A stretch of DNA of 64,000 nt from Thioclava sp. JE_KL1 (GCF_009296265.1 NZ_WBJS01000012.1:1-64000), one strand, 5' to 3'; shown: positions 47,956 through 56,696, numbered from the stretch's first letter. The notes: a model not told the origin generated them from the sequence alone. A program made the numbers and translations.

Positions 47956-49704
47956 ATGAGTATTGCCGGGAAGATCGGATTGGCTCGAAAGCGCTCCTCA
48001 AACTTCGCCCGTCGCGCGCCGGAAACGGAAGTCGTGCTCGGCGAGGATTGGATCGGCCCGGCCGATATCGTCGACGACGATCTGCGCAAGGGTCGGGCGC
48101 GGCGGTCGATGTTCTCGCTCAACCGCTCGCCGCTGGCGCGCAAGATCATCACCTTCAACCTGTTGGCAATGATCGTGCTGGTGACCGGCGTGCTCTACCT
48201 CAACCCGTTTCGTGACAGCCTCGTGCTGCAGCGCGAAGGCGGGTTGGTGAACGAGGCGCAGCTGGCCGCCGACGTGTTCGAGGCGCAGCTTCCGGCGGGC
48301 GCTCCGGTCAATCTGGCGGCGGGAGACGGGCTCGACCCGCTCGCGACGATCCGCGGGATGGAGCTGCCCGAGGGCGCCGATCTCTACCTGTTCGATCCCA
48401 GTGCGGCGCTGCTTGGCACCACGACCACGGGCGACCGCGCGCCGGTCGAAGAGGTCGACGGGCTCAATTTCGACAAGCGTTCCACCGTGCTGAGCGATTT
48501 CCTCGGTCAGATCTGGGACTCGGTCGCGGGTCTGTTCGAGCGCGGTGGCGGCACCGCCGCCGATAGCGCGCTCGACATGGTGCGCGATCTGGTGCCCTCG
48601 GCGCTGGATGGCCGCACCAAGATCGCCTCGCAGAAGAACGCCGCCGGCGAGACCATCTTCGCCGTCGCCACCCCGATCCGGCAGGGCGATCGCGTCGTGG
48701 GCGTCGTGGGGCTGATCTCCGTTGCGGGGCAGATCGACGCGCTGGTCCGCGTCGAGCGCGAGCAGGTGCTGCAGATGTTCGTGATCGCGATCATCGTCTC
48801 GATCGGGCTGTCGCTCGTGCTGGCCTCGACCATCGCCAATCCGCTTTCCGACCTCGCCGCCGCCGCTGAAATCGGGCGCGACAAGAACGCACGCAAGATG
48901 GCGCCCGCCCGGGTGCGCATCCCCGACCTGACCGCGCGACCTGACGAGATCGGGCGTCTGTCGGGCGCGATGCGCGGCATGGTCGGCGCGCTTTACGAAC
49001 GCATCGACGCGAACGAACAGTTCGCCGCCGACGTCGCCCACGAGATCAAGAACCCGCTGGCCAGCCTGCGCTCTGCCGTGGCCTCGCTGCATATGGTCAA
49101 GAAAGACGAACAGCGCACCCGTCTTCTCGAGGTCATCGATCACGACGTGCGCAGACTGGATCGTCTGGTGAGTGACATTTCCAATGCATCGCGGCTCGAT
49201 TCCGAGCTGGTGAAAGAAGAGGAAGAGCAGTTCGACCTGATCAAGATGGTGTCGAATCTCAGCGAATTCCTCGGGCAGCAGGCGCGCGAGAAGGGCGTCG
49301 ATTTCATCACCGACCTGCCGTCGCAATCGGTCGTTATCTCGGGTCTGGAAGCGCGTCTGGCGCAGGTCTTCGTGAACCTGATCACCAATGCGACCTCGTT
49401 CTGCGAAGAGGGCGATGCGGTGCGGGTCTGGGCACGCCAGCGCGACAATCGTGTGCTGGTCGTGGTTGAGGATACCGGGCCGGGCATTCCCGAAGAGGCG
49501 CTGACCAAGGTCTTCAAGCGGTTCTATTCGGAGCGTCCCGAGGGGCAGTTTGGCGATCACTCGGGTCTTGGCCTCGCGATCTCCAAGCAGATCGTCGAAG
49601 CCCATGGCGGCGTGATCTGGGCCGAGAATATCCGCCCCACCGATGCCGACCGGACCTCCGATCCTCTGGGCGCGCGTTTCGTCGTGGGCCTGCCGGTAAG
49701 CTGA
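47956..49704 (+). CDS. chvG: Sensor histidine kinase ChvG
   Basis: The membrane sensor of the pair. The 582-residue protein has a 60-residue cytoplasmic N-terminus, TM1 at about 67-87 (ITFNLLAMIVLVTGVLYL), a periplasmic domain of about 180 residues, TM2 at about 272-292 (FVIAIIVSIGLSLVLAST), a HAMP-type linker, and the dimerisation/phosphotransfer motif FAADVAHEIKNPLASLR (about 356). The ATPase has an N-box VNLITNATSF, G1 VEDTGPGIP and G2 GDHSGLGLAIS. It belongs to an operon chvI-chvG-hprK-rapZ-EIIA-HPr; hprK starts on the next base after its stop. Confidence 0.94.
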   Translation: MSIAGKIGLARKRSSNFARRAPETEVVLGEDWIGPADIVDDDLRKGRARRSMFSLNRSPLARKIITFNLLAMIVLVTGVLYLNPFRDSLVLQREGGLVNEAQLAADVFEAQLPAGAPVNLAAGDGLDPLATIRGMELPEGADLYLFDPSAALLGTTTTGDRAPVEEVDGLNFDKRSTVLSDFLGQIWDSVAGLFERGGGTAADSALDMVRDLVPSALDGRTKIASQKNAAGETIFAVATPIRQGDRVVGVVGLISVAGQIDALVRVEREQVLQMFVIAIIVSIGLSLVLASTIANPLSDLAAAAEIGRDKNARKMAPARVRIPDLTARPDEIGRLSGAMRGMVGALYERIDANEQFAADVAHEIKNPLASLRSAVASLHMVKKDEQRTRLLEVIDHDVRRLDRLVSDISNASRLDSELVKEEEEQFDLIKMVSNLSEFLGQQAREKGVDFITDLPSQSVVISGLEARLAQVFVNLITNATSFCEEGDAVRVWARQRDNRVLVVVEDTGPGIPEEALTKVFKRFYSERPEGQFGDHSGLGLAISKQIVEAHGGVIWAENIRPTDADRTSDPLGARFVVGLPVS

Positions 49705-50142
49705 ATGACCGGGTCGGACGACCTCTCGACCAATCTCCATGCCAGTGCCGTCGCGCTCGACCCCGAGCGCGGCGTTCTCATTCGTGGTGCCTCGGGCAGC
49801 GGCAAATCGCTTCTCGCGTTGCGGTTGATGGCGCTAGGGGTGTCACTCGTCGCTGATGACCGGGTCGACCTGCGCACCGAAGGCGGGGCGCTGATCGCAA
49901 GCGCACCGGAGCCGATCGCGGGCCGGATCGAGGCGCGCGGCGTGGGTATCCTGCGCGCCGATCACCTGTCGCAGGCCCGCATCACTTTGCTGGTCGATCT
50001 CGATCGGGAAGAGGTCGAACGCTTGCCAACCTGTCGAAAAGACAGGGTGTTGGGGGTCAATCTGCCCCTTGTGCTGCGCGTGCAGCATGGTCATCTTGAT
50101 GTGGCAATCTTGCAATGGCTGAAAGGGGGCCGATGGGCGTGA
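49705..50142 (+). CDS. hprK: HPr kinase/phosphorylase, short alphaproteobacterial form
   Basis: HprK phosphorylates HPr on a serine and removes that phosphate. This 145-residue product contains only the C-terminal kinase domain; the N-terminal domain of Firmicutes HprK is missing, as usual in alphaproteobacteria. Visible are Walker A GASGSGKS (28-35), [11 protein letters not shown] with the conserved acidic pair, and [12 protein letters not shown]. It starts on the base right after chvG and overlaps rapZ by 10 nt. It should act on the HPr encoded 1.3 kb downstream. Confidence 0.93.
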   Translation: MTGSDDLSTNLHASAVALDPERGVLIRGASGSGKSLLALRLMALGVSLVADDRVDLRTEGGALIASAPEPIAGRIEARGVGILRADHLSQARITLLVDLDREEVERLPTCRKDRVLGVNLPLVLRVQHGHLDVAILQWLKGGRWA

Positions 50143-51062
50143 CCCGATCCGATCCGGTAAGGGCACAGGCTGGCCAGCGCGTCGTGCTGGTGACCGGCCC
50201 GTCAGGTGCGGGCCGCACGACTGCCATTGGCGCTTTGGAGGATCTGGGCTACGAGCCGATCGTCAACCTGCCGCTGAGTCTCGTGCCGCGCCTTCTCAAG
50301 GGCCATCTGACCGGCCCGGTCGCGCTTGGCGTCGATGTACGCGGGCGCGATTTCTCGGCCGCGGCGCTGATCGAACTGGTCGATATGCTGACCAAGCGCC
50401 CGGATCTGCATCTCGACCTGCTCTATCTCGACGCGAGCCCCGAAGTGCTCGAACGGCGTTATTCCGAGACCCGCCGCCGTCATCCGCTGTCGCCCGAGGA
50501 AGATCCCGGCGCGGGCATCGCGCAGGAGATGGACCTGCTCTCGCCGATCCGCATGCGCGCCGATGTCCTGATCGACAGCTCCGAGATGAGTCCGCATGAC
50601 CTGCGCGCCGAGGTCGGGCGCTTCTTCGACACGGGCCGCACCGAGGCGCTCTCGGTCACGGTGAATTCCTTCAGCTATAAGCGCGGGGTGCAGCGCGGGC
50701 TCGACCTGATGTTCGATTGCCGCTTCCTCGCCAATCCCCATTGGGAGCCGGAGCTGCGCGCGCTTGACGGGCGCGACGCGGCGGTCGCCGATTATGTCGC
50801 CGCCGATCCCCGCTTTGCGGAGTTCCACCAGCGCGTGCTCGATCTGCTGTTGTTCCTGCTTCCCGCCTATGTCGCGGAGGGCAAGGCTTACCTCTCGGTC
50901 GGCTTCGGGTGTACCGGGGGGCAACACCGCTCGGTTGCAATGACCGAGAGCATCGCCAAAGCGCTTGCGGAAGCAGGGTGGCGCGTGTCTAAACGTCATA
51001 GGGAATTGGAGCGTCTCGGCCATGCCGAGAACGAAGAAACGAAGGTGAGGTCGGGCGCGTGA
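50133..51062 (+). CDS. rapZ: RapZ nucleotide-binding protein
   Basis: RapZ in E. coli binds a small RNA and targets it to RNase E; the alphaproteobacterial role is less clear but it is linked with PTS(Ntr). The 309-residue product has a P-loop GPSGAGRT (22-29), where Arg replaces the usual Lys, the VRGRDFS segment, and a C-terminal domain containing [20 protein letters not shown] and [17 protein letters not shown] chose the ATG at 50133 because AAAGGGGG precedes it closely; the ATG at 50115 lacks such a site. It overlaps EIIA by 4 nt. Confidence 0.92.
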   Translation: MGVTRSDPVRAQAGQRVVLVTGPSGAGRTTAIGALEDLGYEPIVNLPLSLVPRLLKGHLTGPVALGVDVRGRDFSAAALIELVDMLTKRPDLHLDLLYLDASPEVLERRYSETRRRHPLSPEEDPGAGIAQEMDLLSPIRMRADVLIDSSEMSPHDLRAEVGRFFDTGRTEALSVTVNSFSYKRGVQRGLDLMFDCRFLANPHWEPELRALDGRDAAVADYVAADPRFAEFHQRVLDLLLFLLPAYVAEGKAYLSVGFGCTGGQHRSVAMTESIAKALAEAGWRVSKRHRELERLGHAENEETKVRSGA

Positions 51063-51466
51063 TCGGTATCGTGATCGTGGCACATGGTGGTCTGGCGCGC
51101 GAATATCTCGCCGCTATAGAGCATGTCGTGGGCCCGCAGCGCGGCATTCGTGCCATCACGATCGAGGACGATCACGACCGCGCGGGCAAGCAGGCAGAGA
51201 TTCGCGCCGCCGCCGATGCGGTCGATGACGGCACCGGTGTCGTGGTTGTGACCGACATGTTCGGCGGCTCTCCGTCCAACCTGTCGCTGATGGCCTGCGA
51301 GGCGCGAGACCGCGAAATCATCTACGGTGCGAACCTGCCGCTGCTGATCAAGCTGGCGAAATCGCGCAGCCTCGCGGTCCATGCAGCGGTCGAGGCCGCG
51401 CTCGATGCGGGACGAAAATATATCAATAGTTACAATGCCCAAGCGGGAGTGGTGAAATGTCCGTGA
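51059..51466 (+). CDS. PTS system EIIA component, mannose type
   Basis: A 135-residue IIA(Man)-type protein. It begins with GTG ([19 protein letters not shown]), with the phosphorylated His9, and has the family segment [17 protein letters not shown]. No PTS transporter components (IIB, IIC, IID) are here, so it is likely regulatory rather than for sugar uptake. It overlaps rapZ as GTGA and HPr by 10 nt; both overlaps suggest translational coupling. Confidence 0.93.
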   Translation: MIGIVIVAHGGLAREYLAAIEHVVGPQRGIRAITIEDDHDRAGKQAEIRAAADAVDDGTGVVVVTDMFGGSPSNLSLMACEARDREIIYGANLPLLIKLAKSRSLAVHAAVEAALDAGRKYINSYNAQAGVVKCP

Positions 51467-51729
51467 CCCGCGAGTTGGAGATCGTGAACGAGAAGGGCCT
51501 GCATGCGCGCGCCTCTGCCCGTTTTGTCGAGGTCGTGGAGGATCATGACGCCCGTGCGACGGTGGCGAAGGATGGCCAGTCGGTCTCAGGCGACTCGATC
51601 ATGGGGCTTTTGATGTTGGCAGCTTCGCGTGGAACCACTATTGAAGTGACGACAAGCGGGGCCGAGGCAGAAAAGCTCGCCGATGCGCTTCAGGCATTGG
51701 TGGCCGATAAATTCGGCGAAGGTATGTGA
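51457..51729 (+). CDS. ptsH: Phosphocarrier protein HPr
   Basis: HPr passes phosphate from Enzyme I to EIIA proteins. The 90-residue product starts [14 protein letters not shown] and has the active His16 in KGLHARASARF and Ser47 in SGDSIMGLL, the target of HprK. The C-terminal half (TIEVTTSGAEAEKLADALQ) is typical. Enzyme I (ptsP) is not in the window. Its gene is coupled to EIIA and followed closely by the acyltransferase gene. Confidence 0.95.
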   Translation: MSVTRELEIVNEKGLHARASARFVEVVEDHDARATVAKDGQSVSGDSIMGLLMLAASRGTTIEVTTSGAEAEKLADALQALVADKFGEGM

Positions 51730-51761
51730 CGCGCTCCGCACCCAGCGAGGGGGTTCGCCCA

Positions 51762-52622
51762 ATGAACCAAGAGAGCGAGATCGCAATCGAAGCCGCGCAA
51801 GCCGTATCGCGACCCTATGACAAGCGTCGCCTGTCCTATGCGGGGACGTTTTCCAACCCGTTCAAGGTCGGCACGATCCGCACTTTGGAATGGCTGACCG
51901 CGAAGGCGCAGCTTCTGCATCTGATCCGCAAGTTCGAGAAGCGCGGCGCGCCGGTCGGGGCCGAGTTCTGGCCGCAGGCGCTCGATGTGATGGGGATCGA
52001 TGTCACCACGCCGCCCGAACAGATCGCCCATATCCCGAAAGAGGGCCCGCTGGTGGTCGTCGCGAACCACCCGCACGGGCTGGTGGACGGGATGGTGCTG
52101 GCCTATCTGATCGGGCAGGTGCGCGACGATTTCCTGATCCTCACCCGCTCGCTGCTGACCGGTATTCCCGAGGTCGAACAATACATGTTGCCGGTGCCGT
52201 TCCCGCATGAGCCGAACGCCCGCGAGGACAGCCTCAAGATGCGCGCCGCCTGCATGGCGCAGCTCAAGCGCGGCGGCGTGGTGGTTCTGTTCCCGGCGGG
52301 GCAGGTCGCGCATTCCGAGACGCTGATGGGACCGGTGATCGAGCAGGAGTGGAACCCCTTCACCGCGAAGATGCTCGCCCGGTCGAACGCCTCGGTGCTG
52401 CCGATCCATTTCCCGGGGCAGAATTCGCGCGCCTATCAGATCGCCAACAAGCTCAGCGCGACGGTGCGGCAGGGGCTTCTGCTCTATGAGATCAAACGTG
52501 CGCTGAACAAGCCCCAGAGTCCTGCGATCGGCCCGGCGAAGCGACCCGAAGAGATCGCCGAAGCGCTGCAGAATCCGCGGAAGTTCCTCGCGGACCTGCG
52601 GGCGGAAACGCTGGCGCTGTAA
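51762..52622 (+). CDS. Lysophospholipid acyltransferase family protein (PlsC type)
   Basis: A 286-residue membrane-associated acyltransferase. The catalytic H-x4-D motif is VVANHPHGLVDGMVLAYL (about residues 94-111), and FPAGQVAHSETLMG is the conserved glycine-rich block III. It should acylate a lysophospholipid or lysophosphatidic acid; an ornithine-lipid role (OlsA type) is also possible. It starts at 51762 with GAGGGGG upstream. It follows HPr by 32 nt and may share the cluster's transcript. A family-1 repeat lies right after it. Confidence 0.87.
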   Translation: MNQESEIAIEAAQAVSRPYDKRRLSYAGTFSNPFKVGTIRTLEWLTAKAQLLHLIRKFEKRGAPVGAEFWPQALDVMGIDVTTPPEQIAHIPKEGPLVVVANHPHGLVDGMVLAYLIGQVRDDFLILTRSLLTGIPEVEQYMLPVPFPHEPNAREDSLKMRAACMAQLKRGGVVVLFPAGQVAHSETLMGPVIEQEWNPFTAKMLARSNASVLPIHFPGQNSRAYQIANKLSATVRQGLLLYEIKRALNKPQSPAIGPAKRPEEIAEALQNPRKFLADLRAETLAL

Positions 52623-52636
52623 GGCGACTGGTGGAG

Positions 52637-52697
52637 GGGGCTCTGCCCCCGCGGCTTCGCCGCCCCCCGGGATATTTGACGCAGTTGGAAAGAAAGA
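52637..52697 (+). repeat. Modular intergenic repeat (family 1, copy C)
   Basis: Hairpin 1 is GGGGGCTCTGCCCCC (52637-52651), hairpin 2 is GCGGC-TTC-GCCGC (52652-52664), and the core CCCCGGGATATTTG is 52666-52679, followed by ACGCAGTTGGAAAGAAAG. It lies 14 nt after the PlsC-like gene. Copy F lies 134 nt further in opposite orientation. Confidence 0.7.
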
Positions 52698-52698
52698 C

Positions 52699-52736
52699 GC
52701 CCGGTTGCGCCCCTTAGGTGGCGGCGAACCGGGCGC
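52699..52736. repeat. Hairpin between inverted repeat copies C and F
   Basis: The inverted repeat CGCCCGGTT / AACCGGGCG lies in the segment between the oppositely oriented repeats C and F, with a 20-nt loop. It may be a terminator-like structure, but the flanks lack a clear T-tract. The remaining sequence to 52830 shows no open frame with a ribosome site. Confidence 0.45.
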
Positions 52737-52830
52737 TTCCAACTGCACGGTCATTGGCGTCCCCGCCTGTTCCGTGAGACCATATAAGGGGATCAGGGTT
52801 TAGAAAACCTTACCGGTCTTCCAGCTGCCC

Positions 52831-52875
52831 GAAATATCCCGGGGTGAGCGCAAAGCGCGAGGGGCAGAGCCCCTC
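52831..52875 (-). repeat. Modular intergenic repeat (family 1, copy F)
   Basis: On the minus strand: hairpin 1 GAGGGGC-TCT-GCCCCTC (52859-52875), hairpin 2 GCGC-TTT-GCGC (52848-52858), and the core CCCCGGGATATTTC (52831-52844). It lies just beyond the 3' end of hbd, which ends at 52890. Confidence 0.7.
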
Positions 52876-52889
52876 ACTTGCGCCGCGCC

Positions 52890-53765
52890 TCACCGCGTCG
52901 GCACTGGCTCGTCACCGCGATAGTCGTAGAACCCGCGCCCGGTCTTGCGCCCGAGCCAGCCGGCTTCGACATATTTCGTCAGAAGCGGGCAGGGGCGGTA
53001 CTTGGTGTCGGCGAGCCCGTCATGCAGCACGTTCATGATCGCGAGGCAGGTGTCGAGCCCGATGAAATCCGCCAGCTCCAGCGGCCCCATCGGATGGTTC
53101 GCGCCGAGCTTCATCGACTCGTCGATCGAGCGCACGTTCCCCACGCCTTCATAGAGCGTATAGACCGCCTCGTTGATCATCGGCATCAGGATGCGGTTCA
53201 CGATGAAGGCCGGGAAATCTTCGGCAGACGCGGCGGTCTTGCCGAGCTTTTCCACCACTTCGTGCAGCGCCTTGTAGGTTTCCTGATCGGTCGCGATGCC
53301 GCGGATCAGCTCGACCAGTTGCATCACTGGCACCGGGTTCATGAAGTGGAAGCCCATGAATTTCTCGGGCCGGTCGGTGCGCGAGGCGAGCCGCGTGATC
53401 GAGATCGACGAGGTGTTCGAGGTCAGGATCGTCGTCGGCTTGAGATGCGGAAGCAGGTCTTCGAAGATCGCCTGCTTGACCGTCTCGCGCTCGGTCGCGG
53501 CCTCGATCACCAGATCGGTCGGACCCAGATCGCTCAGTTTCGTGGTCGTAGTGATCTTCTTCAGCGCGGTGTTCTTCTCGTCCTCCGAGATCTTGCCGCG
53601 CGATACCTGCCGATCGAGGTTCTTGGTAACCGTGGTGAGCGCCTTCGTCAGCGCGTCTTCGCTGATGTCGTTCAGCAGAACGTCATATCCGGCCAGCGCG
53701 AAGACATGGGCGATCCCGTTGCCCATCTGCCCTGCACCCACGATGCCCACTTTCTCGATCGCCAT
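52890..53765 (-). CDS. hbd: 3-hydroxybutyryl-CoA dehydrogenase
   Basis: Oxidises 3-hydroxyacyl-CoA to 3-oxoacyl-CoA with NAD+ (or the reverse). The 291-residue protein has the NAD motif GIVGAGQMGNGIAHVFALAG (about residues 7-26), NTSSISITRLAS, the active-site His in GFHFMNPVPVMQLVEL (about 143), and the C-terminal domain with HPMGPLELADFIGLD. Length matches the short single-function enzyme rather than FadB/FadJ fusions. GAGGG lies before the ATG. A family-1 repeat flanks its 3' end. Preference for short-chain acyl-CoA is inferred from size and type. Confidence 0.93.
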   Translation of the reverse strand: MAIEKVGIVGAGQMGNGIAHVFALAGYDVLLNDISEDALTKALTTVTKNLDRQVSRGKISEDEKNTALKKITTTTKLSDLGPTDLVIEAATERETVKQAIFEDLLPHLKPTTILTSNTSSISITRLASRTDRPEKFMGFHFMNPVPVMQLVELIRGIATDQETYKALHEVVEKLGKTAASAEDFPAFIVNRILMPMINEAVYTLYEGVGNVRSIDESMKLGANHPMGPLELADFIGLDTCLAIMNVLHDGLADTKYRPCPLLTKYVEAGWLGRKTGRGFYDYRGDEPVPTR

Positions 53766-53920
53766 AATTTTCCCTCTCACGCTTTGCGCCCTGACCATAG
53801 TTCTCCGCTCGGTCCATGCAAGCGAAACGCAGGGCTGAGATCATTTTAACATTAGCCGTTTGGCAAGAATTTGGGCGCAATCTGGCCTCGGGTGAGTCGA
53901 ACACAGACTGAGGTGGGAAA

Positions 53921-54742
53921 ATGGCTTTCGAATATACGGGCGATGGCGCCCTCGATTACTTTCCGTGCCGATACGGGAAATCCAAACTGCTGTTCCGCGG
54001 GCCGCGTCGTGCGCTGCAGGGGGATTTCATCGCCGCGATGGGCGGGACGGAGACCTATGGTAAATTCGTGGAGCATCCCTGGCCCGCGCTGCTCGAGGCG
54101 CGGCTGGAGATGCCGGTGGTGAATTTCGGCTATCTGAATGCCGGGATCGACGTGTTCCTGCACGAGCCGCAACTGGCCGCCGCATCGGAGGCCGCGAAGG
54201 TCACGGTGATCCAGTTGCTCGGCGCGCAGAACATGTCGAACCGCTTCTATGCGGTGCATCCGCGACGCAATGACCGCTTCCTGCGGGCGTCGAGTCTGAT
54301 GCGCTCGATCTTCCACGGCGTGGATTTCACCGAGTTCAACTTCACGCGTCACATGCTGAGCGCATTGAAAGAACGCGAGCCCGAGAAATTCGCCTTGCTC
54401 GAGGTCGAGTTGCAGGAGGCGTGGCTGCAGCGGATGACCGCGCTTCTGGCCAAGATCAAGGGGCGCAAGCTGCTGCTTTGGCTGGGCGAATTCCACGATC
54501 CGGCTCATAGCGACACGCTCGGGCACGAGCCGCTGATGGTGACGGAGGCGATGGTGGAGACGCTGCGACCGCTCGTGGCCGATATCGTGCGGGTCGAGCC
54601 TTCGGTGACGGCGCGCGGTGCAGGCACGACGGGGATGCATTTCTCCCCGCTGGAAGAGCCTGCGGCGGAAATGGTGCCGGGGCCGCTGGTGCATGAGGAG
54701 ATTGCCGCGGCCCTCGCGCCTGCGCTGCGGCCATTTCTCTAA
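53921..54742 (+). CDS. DUF6473 family protein
   Basis: A 273-residue protein of a family (DUF6473) seen mainly in Rhodobacterales and of unknown function. It begins MAFEYTGDGALDYFPCRYGK and has LLFRGPRRALQGDFIAAMGGT, in which a GGT motif starts a region resembling GSCFA/SGNH-type folds (VVNFGYLNAGIDVFL, VTVIQLLGAQNMSNRFY). The C-terminal part has LLLWLGEFHDP. The fold suggestion is mine and not proven. It is a single gene followed by a bidirectional-looking terminator and convergent with etfA. Confidence 0.75.
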   Translation: MAFEYTGDGALDYFPCRYGKSKLLFRGPRRALQGDFIAAMGGTETYGKFVEHPWPALLEARLEMPVVNFGYLNAGIDVFLHEPQLAAASEAAKVTVIQLLGAQNMSNRFYAVHPRRNDRFLRASSLMRSIFHGVDFTEFNFTRHMLSALKEREPEKFALLEVELQEAWLQRMTALLAKIKGRKLLLWLGEFHDPAHSDTLGHEPLMVTEAMVETLRPLVADIVRVEPSVTARGAGTTGMHFSPLEEPAAEMVPGPLVHEEIAAALAPALRPFL

Positions 54743-54745
54743 CAG

Positions 54746-54775
54746 GAAAGGGCGGGGAAATTCCCCGCCCTTTCT
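54746..54775. terminator. Terminator after the DUF6473 gene
   Basis: GAAAGGGCGGGGA pairs with TCCCCGCCCTTTC around a short loop, starting 4 nt after the stop codon and followed by TAATTG. The run of A before it on the other strand means it may also end the convergent etfBA transcript, although it lies 42 nt beyond etfA. Confidence 0.85.
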
Positions 54776-54782
54776 AATTGGT

Positions 54783-54810
54783 TCAACTCTCCCGGGGGGC
54801 AGCGCCCCTT
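54783..54810 (-). repeat. Degenerate intergenic repeat (family 1, copy G)
   Basis: On the minus strand, GGGGCGCTGCCCCCCGGGAG followed by AGTTGAACC. Hairpin 1 runs straight into an altered core (GGGAGAGTTGAACC) with no hairpin 2. It lies just past the 3' end of etfA. Confidence 0.4.
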
Positions 54811-54817
54811 CCGTGGA

Positions 54818-55744
54818 TCAGAGCTTTTCGGTCAGCGCCGGAACAGCGTCGAAGAGGTCCGCGACCAGACCGTAATCGGCGACCTGGAAGATCGGCGCTT
54901 CTTCGTCCTTGTTGATCGCGACGATGATCTTCGAGTCCTTCATGCCGGCGAGGTGCTGGATAGCACCCGAGATGCCGCAGGCGATGTAGAGCTCGGGGGC
55001 CACGACCTTACCGGTCTGACCGACCTGCCAGTCGTTCGGCGCGAAGCCCGAGTCGACGGCGGCGCGCGAGGCGCCCACAGCAGCGCCAAGCTTGTCGGCC
55101 AGCGCTTCGATCACCTTGAAGTCCTCTTCCGAGCCGACGCCACGGCCGCCCGACACGACGATCTTCGCCGAGGTCAGCTCCGGACGATCGCTCTCGGCGA
55201 CCTTGTCTTCGATCCAGCTCGATAGAGCGGGCGCGTCCGACATGGCGACGGTCTCGACCGAAGCCGAACCGCCTTCGCCGGCGGCGTCGAAGGTCGAGGT
55301 GCGGAAGGTGATGACCTTCTTCTCGTCCTTCGATTTCACGGTCTGGATCGCGTTGCCCGCGTAGATCGGGCGCTCGAACGTGTCGGCATCGACGACGCCG
55401 GAGACATCCGAGATCACCATCACGTCGAGAAGCGCGGCCACGCGCGGCATCACGTTCTTCGCATCGGTCGTGGCCGGCGCCACGATATGCGAATAGTCGC
55501 CCGCGAGCGACACGATCAGCGCGGCGGTCGGCTCCGCCAGACGGTGGCTCAGCGAGGGATCCTCGGCCACGAGAACCTTCGCGACACCGTCGATCTTGGC
55601 GGCGGCTTCGCCCGCGGCGGCAGCCGACGCGCCCGCGCAGAGCACGGTCACATCGCCCAAGCTTTTTGCAGCGGAGACGGCCTTGGCGGTCGCGTCGACC
55701 GACAGTTCGCCATCATTCACTTCACCCAGCAGCAGAACGGCCAT
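54818..55744 (-). CDS. etfA: Electron transfer flavoprotein alpha subunit
   Basis: EtfA binds FAD and, with EtfB, carries electrons from acyl-CoA dehydrogenases to ETF:ubiquinone oxidoreductase. The 308-residue protein starts [15 protein letters not shown] and has the FAD-binding C-terminal domain with [14 protein letters not shown], the R-A-A-V-D-S-G-F motif and [20 protein letters not shown]. Its ATG overlaps the etfB stop (TGATG), so the subunits are translated together. The acyl-CoA dehydrogenase at 35.5-37.2 kb is a plausible electron donor. Confidence 0.97.
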   Translation of the reverse strand: MAVLLLGEVNDGELSVDATAKAVSAAKSLGDVTVLCAGASAAAAGEAAAKIDGVAKVLVAEDPSLSHRLAEPTAALIVSLAGDYSHIVAPATTDAKNVMPRVAALLDVMVISDVSGVVDADTFERPIYAGNAIQTVKSKDEKKVITFRTSTFDAAGEGGSASVETVAMSDAPALSSWIEDKVAESDRPELTSAKIVVSGGRGVGSEEDFKVIEALADKLGAAVGASRAAVDSGFAPNDWQVGQTGKVVAPELYIACGISGAIQHLAGMKDSKIIVAINKDEEAPIFQVADYGLVADLFDAVPALTEKL

Positions 55745-56502
55745 CACACGACCCCCTTCTCTTTGAGTTTCGCAACCAGCGTGTCGACATCCGGCACCAT
55801 TTCGCCAGCCTGACGCGCTTCGGGCTCGGTGGTTTTCACCACTTCGAGGCGCGGCGAGACGTCGACGCCGTAGTCGTCGGCGGTCTTCTCGTCGAGCGGC
55901 TTCTTCTTCGCCTTCATGATGTTCGGCAGCGAGGCGTAGCGCGGCTCGTTCAGACGAAGGTCGGTGGTGACGATAGCGGGCAGCTTGACCTCGATGGTCT
56001 GCAACCCGCCGTCGACTTCGCGGGTGACCTTCGCGGCCTCGCCCTCGACCACGACTTCCGAGGCAAAGGTCGCCTGACCCCAGCCCAGAAGCGCCGCCAG
56101 CATCTGGCCGGTCGCGTTCATGTCGTTGTCGATCGCCTGCTTGCCGAGGATCACCATGCCGGGCTGCTCTTCCTCGACGACCTTGGCGAGGATCTTGGCA
56201 ACGGCCAGCGGCTCGATATCGGTCTGCACGTCATCGGCGGCGACCACGAGAATCGCACGATCCGCCCCCATCGCGAGCGCGGTGCGCAGCGTTTCCTGCG
56301 CCTGCTTCACGCCGATCGAGACCGCGATGATCTCTTCGACGGCGCCCTTCTCCTTCAGACGGATCGCCTCTTCGACAGCGATTTCGTCGAACGGGTTCAT
56401 CGACATTTTGACATTGGCGAGATCGACACCGCTTCCGTCCGCTTTCACGCGAGCTTTCACGTTATAGTCGATCACGCGCTTCACAGGCACGAGAACCTTC
56501 AT
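55744..56502 (-). CDS. etfB: Electron transfer flavoprotein beta subunit
   Basis: EtfB pairs with EtfA and binds AMP structurally. The 252-residue protein begins [19 protein letters not shown] and has [38 protein letters not shown] and the EtfB signature region [20 protein letters not shown]. It is the first gene of the etfBA operon; the upstream 244 nt to cydX have no other gene. A TTGCGCTAG element at 56639-56647 resembles, in reverse, the repeat before pckA, but this may be chance. Confidence 0.97.
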   Translation of the reverse strand: MKVLVPVKRVIDYNVKARVKADGSGVDLANVKMSMNPFDEIAVEEAIRLKEKGAVEEIIAVSIGVKQAQETLRTALAMGADRAILVVAADDVQTDIEPLAVAKILAKVVEEEQPGMVILGKQAIDNDMNATGQMLAALLGWGQATFASEVVVEGEAAKVTREVDGGLQTIEVKLPAIVTTDLRLNEPRYASLPNIMKAKKKPLDEKTADDYGVDVSPRLEVVKTTEPEARQAGEMVPDVDTLVAKLKEKGVV

Positions 56503-56696
56503 GGCGTGTCTCCCTTGTGTAGTCCGCCAAATTGCGGCGAACGGATTCATTCGGCAATTTTGTTACAAGAGCAAAGGGCGAAGGGACAGGGGGAAAACGC
56601 CTCGTTTTGGCCCTGAAACGTCACGTCTTTTCGACTGTTTGCGCTAGCGGTGCGTGCAGATTGCCCTAGCGTCGCGCTGTGTCCGCGATCCGCCCA

